Positions 1-12,765 of a DNA stretch of 64,000 nt are shown here, piece after piece. The notes beneath the pieces were generated by a model, which saw only the letters and a program-made list of their open reading frames with translations, searched no databases and was not told the origin of the DNA. The translations under genes and the position numbers were made by a program. This DNA comes from Papio anubis (Eukaryota; Chordata; Mammalia; Primates; Cercopithecidae): the NCBI RefSeq assembly GCF_008728515.1, contig NC_044996.1:103361287-103425286 (forward strand), in the 5' to 3' direction. Every line of letters starts with the position of its first letter. Positions within the stretch are counted from its first letter, which is position 1.

Positions 1-501
1 CTATATGCTGTCTATAAGAGACACACATAGATTCAAAGACACAAATAGTAAAAGTTGAAAGTAAAAGTACAAAAATTATATTATGCAAATAGTAACCATA
101 AGAGAGATAAAGTCTCTGTACTAGTAACAGACAAAATTAAGATAAAAAATATTGCTACAGACAAAGAAGAACGTTTTATAATTATAAAGCATTAGTTAAT
201 CAGGAAGATATAACAATTACAAAGTATACACATACCTGACAACAGAGCTCCAAAATACATGAGGCAGAAACTTACAGAATTGAAGTAAGAAATAAAAAAT
301 TCCACAGCAATAGTTGAAGACTTCTATAGTCCACTCTATAGAATGGATAAAACAACTAGACATAAAATCAGCAGAGACATAGAAGAATTGAACAACATTA
401 TCAACCAACTGTATCTATAGTACACCCCATCCAACAATAGCAAAATATACATTCTTTTGAAGTTCACAAGGAATATTCTTGAGGATAGACCATATGCCAG
501 G
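1..501 (+). mobile_element. L1 (LINE-1) ORF2 endonuclease-region fragment
   Basis: Sense-strand similarity to the L1 ORF2 5' part is clear: phrases matching the endonuclease region run without large gaps up to the LTR at 502. The left end is cut by the window. The frame is broken by stops, so nothing is coded. The same L1 resumes at 918 and again at 4306, so this is the first of three blocks of one old element, probably of the L1MA/L1PB age class. The subfamily is uncertain. Confidence 0.85.
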
Positions 502-917
502 TGCCATGGCTTGAATATTGTTTGTCCCCACCAAAACTCATGTTGAGGCTTGGTCCTCAGTGTGGTGATGTTGGAAGCTGGCACCTTTAAGAAATGAGTA
601 GGTCACTAAGAGGGGTTAATGCCTTTCTCATGGGAGTGAGTTCTCACTCTCATGGGACTGTATTAGTTACCATGAGAGAAGGTTATTATAAAGTAAGGCT
701 GCCTCTCGTGTTTGGTTTCTTTGCACATGCTGCTTCCCCTTCTGCTTCTCCACCATGTTATGATGCAGCACATAGCCCTCACTGGAAGCCAACCAGATGC
801 AGCCACCCAATCTTGAACTTCCCAGCCTCCAGAACTATGAGTCAAATAAACCTCATTTCTTTATAAATTATCCAGTCTCAGGTATTCTGTTGTCACAGCA
901 GAGAATGGATTAAGACA
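502..917 (+). mobile_element. MST-type MaLR solo LTR inserted in L1
   Basis: The 416-bp block starts with TG and ends with CA. Its tail has the typical MaLR motif 'gagtcaaataaacctc' followed by 'attatccagtctcaggtat'. It interrupts L1 ORF2 cleanly, because L1 similarity continues on both sides. The expected 5-bp target duplication is only weakly visible (ccagg against cttgg). MSTB is the closest remembered family. No internal retroviral sequence remains. Confidence 0.8.
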
Positions 918-2332
918 CTTGGTCACAAAATAACACTTAATAAGCATAAAAGGATTAAAACAATACAAAATATGTCCTCCAACCACATTGGGATCAAATT
1001 ATAAATCAATAAAAGGAAATTTGTGAAGTCAATAAATACTTGGAAATTAAACAACACACTTCTAAATAACCAATGGGTCATAGAAAAAATTGCAAGGGAA
1101 ATTAGAAAGGAACTGAAGGAAAACAGAATCACAATATATCAAACTTTATGACAGAGAGAGAAAACAGTGTTTAGAAAGACCTTTATATCTTCAAATGCCT
1201 ATATTTAAAAAAAGAAAGATCTCCAATGAATTGCCTAACCTTTTACCTTAATAAGTAAAAAAAGAAGAGAAACCTAAACCCAAAGCAAGCAAAAAGAAGA
1301 AATAATAAAGATCACAGTGAAAATCAATGAAGTAGAAAACAGAAAAACAATAGAGAGTCAATGATACCAAAAATTGGTTCTTTGCAACAATCAACAAAAT
1401 TGACAAAAATTTAGATAAACTGATCAAGAAAAAAGGAGAAGACATAAACCACCAAATTCAAACATGAAAGAGGAGACATCACTATTGACCCTATAGAAAT
1501 TAAAAGGATTAAATGAGAATACTATGAACAACTGTATACCAGAAAATTCAACAATTTAAATGAAATGGACATATTCTTAGAAAGATAGAAATCACCTGAA
1601 CTAACGCAAGAAGAAATAAAAAATATGACTAGACCTATAATGAGAAATTGAATTAGTAATTTTAAATCTTCCCACAAAGAAAAGTCTAGGCTAAGATGGC
1701 TTTACTGAGGAATTCAATCAAACATTTAGAGAACTTAAATCAATCTTTCATAAATTCTTCCAGAAAATAGGGGAGGAGGAAACTCTTCCCAATTAATTTT
1801 CTGAGACCAATATTACCCTGATGCCAATGCCAGATAAAAACATGACATGAAAGGAACACTACAGATAAATATACTTCTTGAATATAGATGCAAAAATGTC
1901 AATAAAATTTAAGTAAGCTAAAATACCAGAAATATGTGAAAAATATTAAACATCATACCAAGAGATTCTTTTAATCCCGGGAATGCAAGGTTAATTTAAC
2001 ATCTGAAAATTAATGTAATATATTAATAAGATGAAGGACAAAAACCACATGATTATCTCAACAAATTCAGAAAAAGTGTTTGACAATATCTAATATCCAT
2101 TCATTATAAAAACTCTCAACAGCCTATCATCTATGAAAGATCTATAGATAAAATCATACTTAATGGTGAAAGACTGAATGTTTTCTTTCTAAGACTAGGA
2201 ATAAGGCAAGGATGTTCACTCTCATCAGTTCCATTTAACATTGTAATGGAAGTCCTAGCTAGTGCAATCAGGCAAGAAACAAACAAAAAGAGGCATCCAG
2301 GTTTGAAAGAAGAAGTAAAACTATTTCTATTC
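918..2332 (+). mobile_element. L1 ORF2 (reverse transcriptase region), continued
   Basis: This is the continuation of the L1 at the left edge: end of the endonuclease domain, the linker and much of the reverse transcriptase domain, in the same orientation. Many substitutions and stop codons make it non-coding. It breaks at 2332, where an antisense L1 fragment was inserted, and resumes at 4306. The 9-bp string tttctattc lies on both sides of that insert (2324-2332 and 4306-4314). Confidence 0.85.
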
Positions 2333-4305
2333 CAAGTTTACTGAGTTTATCCTACTGGGAGTTCATGGAGCTTCTTGGATGTGTAGATTTATATTTTTCA
2401 TTATTTCTTCAAATATTCTTTCTTCCCCTTTCTTTCTCTCCTCTCCTTTTGGACTCCCATTATGTGTATGTTAGTACACAGGTCACTGAGACTCTGTTCA
2501 TTCTTATTCATTCTTTTTACTTTCTGTTCCTCAGACTGACTAATCACAACTGACCTATCTTCAAGTTTTCTCATTTTTTCTTCTGCCAGCTCGAATCTGC
2601 TGTTGAGCCCCATTAGTGAATTTTTCATTTCAGTCATTTTACTTTTCAACTCCAGAATTTTTGTTTGGTTCTTTTTTATAAAAGCATACCTCAGGGATAT
2701 TGCAGGTTTAGTTCTAGATCATGATAATAAAGCAAATATCATGATAAAGCAAGTCACATTAATTTTTGGTTTCCTGGTGCATATAAAAGTTATGTTTACA
2801 CTAACTGTAGTTTATTGTGTGCAATAGCATTATGTCTAAAAAATGCACATAACTTAATTTAAAAATACTTTATTGCTTTAAAAATGTTGGCAGAGAGACA
2901 CAAAGTGAGCACATGCTGTTGGAAAAATGGTGCCGATAGACGTGCTCAATGCAGGGTTGCCAAAAACCTTCCATTTGTAAAAAATGCAGTATCTGCAAAG
3001 CACAATAAAGTGAAGTGCAATCAAATGAGGTGTGCCTGTAATTTCTATCTTTATATTCTTATTCTTTATATGATGATACATTGTTTTCCTACTTTCTCTT
3101 TTTAGACACGGTTTCCATTAGCTCTTTGAACATATTTAAAATGTTCAAATACCTATTTTAAAGTTTTAATCTACAAAGTCCAACATCTGGGATTCCTCGG
3201 GGACAGTTTCTGTTGATTGTCATTTTTTTCTGCTCTGTATGGGCCAAATTTTCTTGTTTCTTTGCTTGCCTCATAAATTTTTGTTGAAAGCTGGGTATTT
3301 TGAATATCATAATATGGCAACTCTGGAAATCAGATATTCCCTCATCCCCAGAGCTTGTCGATGTTACTGCTTGTTGTTGTTTTTCTAACAACTTTACTGA
3401 TATAATTTACTGATACAGTTCTGTAAAGTCTATTCTCTTTCTTATGTTTGGTCACTGAGGACTCTGGTCAGCCTGGTGATTAGCCAACAATTGAACAGAG
3501 ATTTCCTTCAAGCCTGGAACCAAAAATTCTCCCACTGTTTGCAGAAGGGTTCTCTGTGCATGCTGATGCATGTCTTCAACATTCAGACAGGCAGTCTACA
3601 ATACTACCTTGGTCTTTACTTCTAGTTTGTGCAGGGCCTCAAGGTTGACCAGAGAGGTGAGCTTAAGGCCTTCTCAGGTCTTTTCTGAGCATGCACACAG
3701 CCTTGGACTTGCATGCAGCCTTCTACATTCCCAGAAATACGTTGGAAATGTTCAAAGCCCTTATTCCCCTACACATCTTAGACTTTCTTCCCAAGCTTTT
3801 TGGTTAGTCTATTGTTTGTCTCAACCATTATCCATTGCCTCAGGCAGTAATAAATAAAATATTTGCCTGTAAATATTTCAACAAATATGCCCCCAGGTAG
3901 TGACCTTAGGACTGGGTGAGTTTGGAGCTAGGCAAGATAAAGACATACTATTCGACCAGGTATTCCAGAGGGCCACCAGACAGATCAACTAAAGGCAATT
4001 CTTTGCAAATGAGGTCCTTCTGCCCCATCTAGTACTGCTATTGGAATGCAGGATATTATTTCCAAGACTATAACTAAGCTGGGGAGTGGTAGATAAAACC
4101 AGAGTGAGTTAAAATGCTACGATGCTCTGTTCTTGCCGATAATCAGCCATTTTTCTTGAATAAGCACTCTCTGAGTTGCTGCAAGCTTTTGGTTAATTTC
4201 CAAACTTCTGAAAAAGTTGATTCTGACAGTTTTTGCCACTTTTTTCACTACTTTTATGAAAAGGCAGACTTCTGGAGTTCCCTACTCCATTTTCAACGAT
4301 TTCAT
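2333..4305 (-). mobile_element. Antisense L1 5'UTR/ORF1 fragment inserted in L1
   Basis: Read on the minus strand, this block runs from an L1 5'UTR (right end) into ORF1. The reading frame at 2401-2649 (82 codons) matches the ORF1 coiled coil and the start of the RNA-binding domain, including an 'IMGVQ' motif where family members have IMGVP. ORF1 is incomplete, and no ORF2, 3'UTR or poly(A) is present. The flanking 9-bp duplication tttctattc suggests a real insertion rather than an internal inversion. A Tigger1 element is nested at 2681-3038. Confidence 0.75.
2681..3038 (-). mobile_element. Tigger1-type DNA transposon, internally deleted
   Basis: The terminal inverted repeats are readable: the right end, reverse-complemented, begins caggcacacctcatttga, and the left end contains gcatacctca. 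TA dinucleotides at 2679-2680 and 3039-3040 give the TA target duplication expected of pogo/Tigger elements. At 358 bp it lacks all transposase coding, so it is a non-autonomous deletion derivative. It interrupts the antisense L1 ORF1 fragment. Confidence 0.8.
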
Positions 4306-6246
4306 TTTCTATTCATAGATGACATGATCTTGTATATGGAAAGTCCCAAAATATCCACTGAAAACCTATTAACACTAATAAACAAGATCAACAAAATTGT
4401 ATGATATAAGAGCAATAGACAAAAAATCCATTGTATTTCTAGGTACTTATTATAAATTATTGGAAAATGAAATTAAGAAACAGTTCTATTCATAACAGCA
4501 CCTAAAAGAATAAAATGCTCAGAAATGAGTGCAATGAAAGAAGTCTATTGCTTTACACTGAAAACTATAAAACACTGTGCCAAGAAATTAAAGAAAATAT
4601 GAATAAAAGGTAAGAGATTTTATTTTCACAGATTGGAAGATTCAATATTATTAAGACGGCGATTTTCCCAAAATTGGTGTATAAATTCAGTGCAATTCCT
4701 ATCAAAGTCCTAGCTGCCATTTTTACAGAAACTGAGGGACTATCCTAAAATTTATATGGAAATGCAAAGGCCCCAGAATAGTCAAAATAATCTTGAAAAA
4801 CAAGAACAAAGTCAGAGGACTTGTACTTCCTGACTTCAAAACTTACTATAAAGCTATAGTAATGAAGACAATGCAGTACTAGCATAAGGATAGACATATA
4901 GATCAATGGAACAGAATTGAGATGCTAGAAATAAACCGTTACATTTATGGTTAATTGATTGTTTACAAAGGTGTCAGTGCTATATGATACAGAAACAACA
5001 ATCTTTTTCAACAAACAACAGAGACAATTTTTAACAAACGGTGCATGCAAAAAAATTTAAACACTTTCCTCACACTATTCACAAAAAGAAAATAACTCAG
5101 CGCATTGTAAATCTAAATTTAAAAGCTAAAAGTATAAAACTTTCCTAAGAAAACCTTTGCGACCTTGAGTCAGACAGAGTTTTTAGACACCATGTCAAAA
5201 GCAAAATCCATTTAAAAATACTTAATAAACTGAACTTTACCAAAATTTAAAAACTTTGCTCTTCAAAAAGCACCTTTACAAAAATTTAAAGATGAGACAA
5301 ATAATGAAAACAAATATTTACAAATCATATATCTAATAAATATATAAAGAACTCTTCCAATTCAACAGTAAGAAGGCAAACAACCCTGTTAAAATTTTGG
5401 CTAAAGATGTGAATAGATGCTTCACCAAAGAAAATACCTAAATGAATAATAAATACATGAAAAGACACTCAATCTCACTGCTTATTAGTGAAATTCAAAT
5501 CATAACCACAATGAACTGCCACTTCACTCCCACTAGAATTGCTATCATCAAAAAGAGAGAAAACAATAAGCATTGTCAAGGATATACAGAAACTAAAACC
5601 CTCATACTTTGTTGGTGAGAATGTAAAGTGGTCCAACCACTTCAGAAGACTATTTGGTGATTTCCTCAAAATTTGAACATAATTTTAGCAGACGATCCAT
5701 CAACTCCACTTCTAGATATCTACCCAAGAGAAATAAAACCTTATGTCCACATGAAGACTTGTATGTGGGTATTCATAGCACCATTATTCATAAAAGTCAA
5801 AAAGTAGAAACAATCAAATATCTATCAACTGGGAAAGAAGAAACAAATGTAAATCCATACAGTAGCATATTGTCAGGCAATCAAAAAGAATTAAGTACTA
5901 ATATATGCTAGAATATGGATGAACTTCAAAAATATTATGCTAAGTGAAAGAAGCCAGAACCAAAAGATTACATATTGTATGATTCCATTTGTATGAAATG
6001 TCTAGAAAAGGCAAATCTGCAAAAATAGATAGTAGATTAGTCACTGCCTGAGGCTGGGGGTAAAAGAAAGAGTTGCAGATAAGCATGAGGGATTTCTCTT
6101 TTGAGGTGATAGAAGTGTTCTAAAACTGGATTGTGGTGATAGTTGCTCAACTTCATAAACTCACTAAGAATCATCGAATTGTACACTTAAAATGGGGGAA
6201 CCTATGGCATATAAATTATGCCTTAATAAAGCTGTGTAAAAAATTA
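4306..6246 (+). mobile_element. L1 ORF2 3' part and 3'UTR
   Basis: This is the third block of the first L1. It begins inside the reverse transcriptase domain next to the catalytic-site region ('gatgacatgatcttgtat', corresponding to the family DD motif), continues through the ORF2 C-terminal region and ends with a 3'UTR of the L1MA/L1MB style ('gaattgtacacttaaaatg') and an A-rich tail. Stops and frameshifts are frequent. The inactive element spans about 6.2 kb including its three insertions. Confidence 0.85.
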
Positions 6247-6794
6247 AATGAAACTATGATAATAAAAAGGCTACCCCTAAATAAATTACTATTAATCATA
6301 TTAAGTCACCAGAACAGCAGTGTGGATGAATTTACCAAAAGCACAGCCTAAAGGAAAGGAATTAATTCCTAGAGACAGAAGCCTGACTTCAACAAATGAA
6401 GAGACCCCACGGAGAACAAGAGGAGCACAGTCTTGTGCTTCCCATCCCAGGAGGCTTTGAGGAGGGTGCAACCATATCCCATTGCTGCATCCATTACTCC
6501 CGATCTTATACTTTTCCAAAAGGAGAAGGGAGAGCAAATTACAATTTACACTAGTCTGAAAATCCTAAGAATTACGTGCCTATTGAGGGAGTCTTGGTTT
6601 TCAAACAAGTGTTTTGAAATAAAGTATCAGATGTCCTTCCAGACATAAGACCAGTAGTAAATATTAGAGTTTAAGGAGGACTCAGTGAGACCACACCCAT
6701 GTTCCACACTGGAAACTGGCCCATATGACTCATTTTAATCACAACTCTCCTGCCCCACATACCCACAACAGATGAAAAAACAATTTTCGCAAAT
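6247..6794. other. No recognised feature
   Basis: The sequence is mixed and non-repetitive between the L1 tail and a MIR. Short frames on both strands show no family resemblance, and I see no splice-bounded exon candidate. Confidence 0.5.
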
Positions 6795-7010
6795 AATTAT
6801 AATAGTTGCCATTTACTGGACACATTGCGCATCCGGCATTGTAGTCAAGGCTTCAACCCTCTCAACAAACATAACCCTATGACACAGGATTCATCCTTAT
6901 CCTCACTCTACAGGTGAGGAATTTGAGAACTGAAGAGGTTATGAAACTCACCCACAATCATGTGGCTGGTAATTACTGGAGCTGAGATTCTTCCCTCTGA
7001 GCCTCCTACC
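6795..7010 (-). mobile_element. MIR SINE
   Basis: The minus-strand core is recognisable: an altered 'ctacaggtgaggaatttgag', then 'gaggttatgaaactcaccca' and 'tggctggtaa', matching the MIR core in reverse. Divergence is high, as expected for a mammalian-wide SINE. Confidence 0.75.
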
Positions 7011-7189
7011 TGCTTAGACCGAATTCTCAGCCCCTACTCTCTATAGCTGTGTTCCTCAAGCTTATTTTCTTTAATACATCATGACCCAGGATATACAAGT
7101 ATATCTGTAAAAAGAGTTTCACAAAACAATACTTAACGTCTACTATGCAAAATATTTTTATTCTATTTGTCTTATTTTACTTTTTAATA

Positions 7190-7267
7190 TTAGGTTGGTG
7201 CAAAAGTAATTGCATTTTTGCCCTTAAAAGTAATGGTCAAATATCTTGGTCAGTACCACCAACATAA
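7190..7267. mobile_element. MADE1 mariner-derived MITE
   Basis: The left arm 'ttaggttggtgcaaaagtaa' is a near-perfect MADE1 terminus. The right end 'accaccaacataa' is a degraded inverted copy. The total of about 78 bp matches the family length of roughly 80 bp. MADE1 palindromes gave rise to the miR-548 family, but here the right arm is too eroded to predict a good hairpin. Confidence 0.75.
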
Positions 7268-8499
7268 TTTTAAAAACACGACTACACAGAAAAACCTGTA
7301 TAGTCACATGGACGTGAGACTCTGCAAAAATTTTCAAGACCCTTCTAGGTATGTCCATCAAAGTCAAGCAACTGCCAGGCTCAATACCTGCCTACACTGC
7401 AGCCCTTCACCTCCCAGAGGAAGGAGGAAGAGAGAGCTAAAAGCCTGAGCAAGTAACCCAGTGGATAGCCCTTACTCAAGGGTGCACTAAGTGAGAATCT
7501 AGCCATGAGGAGGACAAGAAAAGAGAGAAGCAATCTATTTGCCGTAAACAAAGTGTACAGTAACAGAATTCCTAGCAACGCACCAAAAGACTAAGAGATT
7601 CTAAGAAAACCTCCTGTTTTCCTATGACCAGAATATCATAGGTAGACTTTATTCTCAAATTCACCTTGCTTAATACCACCTTAAGACAACTTATAGGGGC
7701 CTGTAAGAGCTCAAACCTGGTCCACTCTGCCACTCACATCTCCTACCACATCAACAGCATAACTCAGATCCCAAATTCAGAGACACCAGAAATCCTTTCT
7801 GTTCAATTTATAATTAAAAGGGTGTAGCTTCTATTTGAACAGCTTCACCAAGTGAAAAACTTTTAAATGATTTTCTGCCTACATATTTCCACTTTATTAA
7901 AATGAAAACATAACCCCGGATGATTATTTTCCCTTGCATCATTCTGGCATTTTATCTTCTGCTTATTTGAGGACCGTTGTGTTCTTTTGCATTCATCTTG
8001 GTAATCCTAGCAGACTTCCCCACAATTCATTTCTCTACAGCGTTACCTCTGTTCGCTTAGATTTTCTGCTGATGTAACTGCTTGGGCTGATCAAAAAGGT
8101 GAAGAGGGGATTAGGGAGGTCCATATTAAAGGTTTTAAGCATGTGTGTTCTCAATTATTTTCTTGATCTGGGAGACTACATTGGAAGAGTTATCTCTGTC
8201 TCCTTAAGAAGAGAGGTTGCAAAAAGCACAGCATTGTTGAGATTCTGTTATTGAGGCGTTGGAAAGGATTACTCCTTTTTCCTCTGTCTTTAACCACTGC
8301 AATCCTAAGAAGACTCCTTTATGAAGCCTCCGCTTCAAAGACCTTTGAGGTGCAGATGTCTGCAAAGTAGCTCAGATTTAATATTCCCGAATCAGAACTT
8401 CTGACTCTGGCCACTATTTCCACCCCAACTGCTTCTCCCCATCGCCCACCCCCACCTTCCCACTATCAGAAAACAGTCACCTTCTTCCTCCCAGTCGCT
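7268..8499. other. No recognised feature
   Basis: This is about 1.2 kb of non-repetitive sequence. I see no exon, CpG island or RNA gene. Short frames look random. Confidence 0.45.
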
Positions 8500-9315
8500 T
8501 TGGCCTAAAATCCAGAGGCCCTCCCTCTGAATTTCCCTCCCTCATTAGCCACCATACATGATTCATTAGCAAGTCCTATCCCCCTGCTTTCAAAATAGGT
8601 ATGAAATTCAACCACTTTTCCCCATCTCTCTGCTGAGAAGGCCTCTTCTTCATGCACTGGAACTACTGCAGTGATCCTCAAACTGATATCCTTGTTTCTG
8701 CTTTTACTGTTTCCAATCCATTCTCCACCCAGCAAATGGAAGATCTTATAAAAATTTAAAGCAGATCATGTCCTCCCTCAGCTTAAAATCTGAAATACAT
8801 TTCCATTGCAGTTAAAATAATGATGTCCTTGTTCTATAAGGTTCTACACAGGTCACCTCTCCCACCTAATCTCCTTCTACTGCCCCCTCCTTGTTTATTG
8901 AACTTGCACCACACTGGCTTTCTTATTTGTCTTCAAATGCACCATGCTTATTTCCACTTAAGGGCATTTGTACTTACTGTTCTAACTGCCTAGAACACTG
9001 TTCTACCAGATTGTCACATGACTAGCTCCCTTCTGGTCTCAGCTCAAGTGTCATAACAGTAGCCTCAGAGAAGCTTTCTATGACTGCCCCAGCTAATGCT
9101 CTCTGTCCACCCACTCACTATCACATTACCCCATTTAATTTTCTTCGTAGAACTTATTTGAAATACTTTTTGCGTACTTGTTTATTGTCCGTGTCCTCCA
9201 TTGCAGTGCGAGCTCCAGGGAAACAGGAACCATTGTCTCTCTTGTTCACTGGAGTATGGCACTACCTAGAAGAGTACTTGGCACCAAGAGGGCACTCAAT
9301 TAATAGTCAATGAAT
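8500..9315 (+). mobile_element. L2 LINE, 3' part
   Basis: Several L2 landmarks occur in order on the plus strand: 'gcagatcatgtcctcc', the region around 'tctataaggttctacac', 'ctggtctcagctcaagtgtc', the A/T-rich block near 9160, and a tail 'caattaatagtcaatgaatg' equivalent to the L2 end. Divergence is high and no frame is open. Confidence 0.7.
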
Positions 9316-10089
9316 GAACTGGCATGCCGCACTCTTTCTGACATCCTTTTGTACATCCACTAATGTACAAATAATATAAGCTATCAATCAAATATCTTAA
9401 GTAAGGTCTTTTCCCATGCCCTCCTTAATGACATCAGGGATATTAAAACTATGAAAATCTAACTCTGAGGAATTAATTCTGCCCTAGTCTACTTTGGCTC
9501 ATTTACGTCTTATAATTCACTGATTCGAAAAACATTTACTGAGTAATTAGCAAAAGCCAGGCAATGAGCTAACCACAGGTACCTCACCTGATTGGAACCT
9601 TCACTTTTTACCTTTGTTAGCAATTGGTGAAGACTGTATACACCATACAGTCAAACACTAATTGCAATTGTATATTGTAAAAGACAACTACTTTCATTTA
9701 ATATTGGACAATCAATCAGAGGGCTAATAATAATTTCCTGTTATTTAGAAGGAGCTTTATGCCAAACAGCAGGGTTGTTTTGTCTTGTTTTATTAAGAAA
9801 AACTAAATAAGAATTAGATGGAAGAAAGCTGTACTATTCAAATACAGAATTTTACTATGTGGGAAGAGGAGGAAATGGAGAGCTGATTTTTTCTTCAAAG
9901 GTAAAAACCAACAGTGGGGAGGTAGAATTTCTTTGAAATCTGCAGCACATAATTTACTGCATGAAAGTGCAAGCAGCCAGTTCTTGGAAACAGAACAGCA
10001 CCATTAGGGCATCTGTTTCAATTACAAACCAGTTTTGGTTTAGCCATGAACATTCAGGAAGTTATTAGAATTGCACAGAATCATTGAAT
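9316..10089. other. No recognised feature
   Basis: This is AT-rich unique sequence. A phrase near 9530 ('aacatttactgagtaattag') faintly resembles a MIR or L2 end, but it is too short to annotate. Confidence 0.45.
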
Positions 10090-10250
10090 GTTGGCACGAG
10101 AAGGAAACTTGGCACTCACGTTGTCCTCCACTTTTCTCAATTCATACATAAAGTCACTGCAGCCAGGCCATGTCAAGTGGCTTGTCCAGTGTTTCACAAT
10201 AAGTTAAGTGGCCAAGTTAGAATTCATAATCAGGTTTTCTGGCTCATTGG
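10090..10250 (-). mobile_element. Possible MIR remnant
   Basis: 'caagtggcttgtccagtg' followed by 'gccaagttagaattcataat' resembles the MIR core read in reverse (the family text is close to 'aagtgacttgcccaagg' and 'agctgggattagaaccc'). The match is weak, so this is tentative. Confidence 0.4.
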
Positions 10251-12029
10251 CTCTGCCATACACAGTTTGTTGCCTATCCAATTGCCCATCCCTCTATCCT
10301 TCCCCATCTCCTACTTCCCTGCTCATAAAATCCTGACTTGTTTTTTTTAAAAAAAGAAAACCACAGGTGGAAAATCTGTGATTTCAAAAAAGAAGAGCCC
10401 GTCTGCCAGCCCCAGCAAATAAATCATTATTGGACTAAGTGGTCTTCTCATATCCTTTAGCCTGTATTGGTCTGCCATGGGCCTGTGACTTATTTCTGTC
10501 CAATGAGATCTAAAGGACAGTCTTCTGGTAATGTGTAATTTCCCCTCCTTCCCAAGAAAAATACAGAACCTCAGAAGAGGAAAAAAAAAATCCCTTTCAA
10601 CTCTCTTTTTGCCTTGAACTCAGGTGTCACCCCTAGGGATGCTGCAGTTATTTTGCAACCGTAAGACAACAAGTCAATAGACTAAGTATAGCAGAAATAG
10701 AGAAAAGGCCTAAGTTGCTGAAACAAAAGCAGTCGCCCACTTCCAGATTTCTTGATAAGCAAAGAAAAATAACTCCCTGCTTCTTTAAGCCACTGTCGTC
10801 AGATTTTTCTCACTTGCAGCAGGACCCGTTCCTAACTTGTACTGCGTCCCAGAGACCTCCAAACTGTGATTTTAGGAGCTGTAGAAAATATGTTGCTGTC
10901 CCTTAAGGGTCAAGAAAGGTGAGGGATGAAGAGAGAGAAAAGAATCTACAATTACAGGCCCCTAACCCCAAAGTGAAACTGAGCAGCCCTTTTCCCTCTG
11001 AGTCTCATATTGAACTTTCATAAACGCTTTCATTGAAACAACATATCCACACTCTAGAATCATTTTGAGAACCGTTACAGCATGCCAGGCAGGCCTTTGC
11101 TTTCAATAAATGAAACCACAAATAAAAGGCCCAGGGGAGCTCAATAGGCAGATTAGTCCCCTGCAGATGCCTTTTGTAAAGAGATGAACCATCCTTCTAT
11201 TATATAAAAATATGGATTTCACACGTAGGTTCACTTAGAATGGGGTGAGCTTATCGTCTCCCTCACCAGGAGCCTTGAAATTGGCCTCTGGGACTACACT
11301 GATCTCCTCACTCCTTTCATTTCCAACCACTGGTATGTCCTCTGATACCAGCAAGCGGATAAAATGATAAACATCACCAGCCACTCAGTTTCAACTCCCC
11401 TTTAGAGACTAAAGAGTGGAGAATGGTTATTAATCTGCACTGTGAAGAATGGGTTTTCCTGTTCACTAGAGAGCTGGGGGCAGGGACATGGTTTGGGGAC
11501 ACCTGGACTGGTCATTGATTATGATTTCTCCTCCTCACAAACCAAGAAATTCTGATCTTTGCAAAGCTTTTCCTAATTAGAAGTACAGTGATTATTAATG
11601 TAAATACTTCCAGAATGCTCACGTGAATCTTGAGGAGAAAAGGAGAGTTTTATATCAAGAATGTGGCTATTTTCCCAACTCAGATAGGACCCACATGGGG
11701 AGAGTATCTCTGGTAGCCACAAGCACAGCAGAAAATCCAGGAGAAGGGAAAAAAAGAGACAAGCTAGATTGCATCTATTAATGTTGCATAACCTCCTTGC
11801 TTCAAAGCCTGTATCCTCGACTTAGTTGGGAAGTTCAAATGTGTGTGCATGCACATCAGATACCTCTGTGACCATCTCACATACTCCCAGCCCACCTTTT
11901 ACCTTATCCATTGCCACGGCTACCCGCTTTATGCACATGTAACTTGACAGCACCTCAGTTTAGCTCACTGTGTGTTTGGCTCTCTGACCCAGGATCCTCT
12001 GATGCTACAGTATGGGCTATCCTCAAGAC
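10251..12029. other. No recognised feature (1.8 kb)
   Basis: Apart from short A-runs near 10355 and 10580 I see no repeat, exon or RNA gene. An old repeat too diverged to recognise by eye cannot be excluded. Confidence 0.4.
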
Positions 12030-12287
12030 TTATGCATGGCTGCTCTCACTTATAAGTGGGAGCTAAACATTGGGTACACGTGGACACAAAGATGAGAAAA
12101 ATAAACACTGAAGATTCAAAAGGGAGGAAAGAGAAAAGCACAATGGTTGAAAAACCACTTATTGAGCACTACCTTCACTACTTGGGCAATGGCATCATTA
12201 GAAGCCCTCAGCATCACACAATATACCCATGTAACAAACCTGCACACATACCCCCTAAATCAAAAATAAAATAAAATATAAAATGAC
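12030..12287 (+). mobile_element. 5'-truncated L1 3' end with target duplication
   Basis: 'cacttataagtgggagctaa' opens a typical L1PA/PB 3'UTR. 'atgtaacaaacctgcacaca' and an A-rich tail (aaaataaaataaaatataaa) close it. The flanks 'gacttatgcat' on the left and 'gactcatgcat' on the right look like an 11-bp target-site duplication with one mismatch. The centre carries an altered, shortened 3'UTR. Confidence 0.8.
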
Positions 12288-12765
12288 TCATGCATAGTAG
12301 AGCTGGAAGTAAGAGGAAGCCAACCTCCCATGGGGAAGCCCCTGACTAATGGGGGAGAAGAATTGGTGAGTTTATCTTTTGTTCCCCAGAAAGACAATTC
12401 AGAGGTACAACCACACAGCTCCTCAGATGCTCTCAACTGGTCTAAGCCCCAGTAGCCCACAGTAGTGACCAATTCAACAATGCATCCTTGGAGTGGCTCT
12501 CCTTCCTTCCCTGATTCACTCTTTCCAGTTCTACGTTTCTTTTCCCTGGGATCACTTCCCTAAAGAAACTACCTGCCTCCAAGTTCTGGCCTCAGGAGCT
12601 GCTCTTTATGGGTAAGAGAACGCATCCCATCAATTTATAACCCATGTGGAATGTCACAGTCTCCATCACTCCAAGAAATGCTATGTCTGGGGAGGACAGG
12701 GCTTCCTAGCATTTGTATCATCTGAGCTATCATCAAGGAGGCATGTCCTTCTGCCAGACGGCTTC
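12288..12765. other. No recognised feature
   Basis: This is unique-looking sequence between a short L1 and an MLT1 LTR. I see no coding or RNA signal. Confidence 0.45.

Noticed and set aside
2401..2649. Minus frame with coiled-coil character
   Set aside because: It is a fragment of L1 ORF1, not a host gene.
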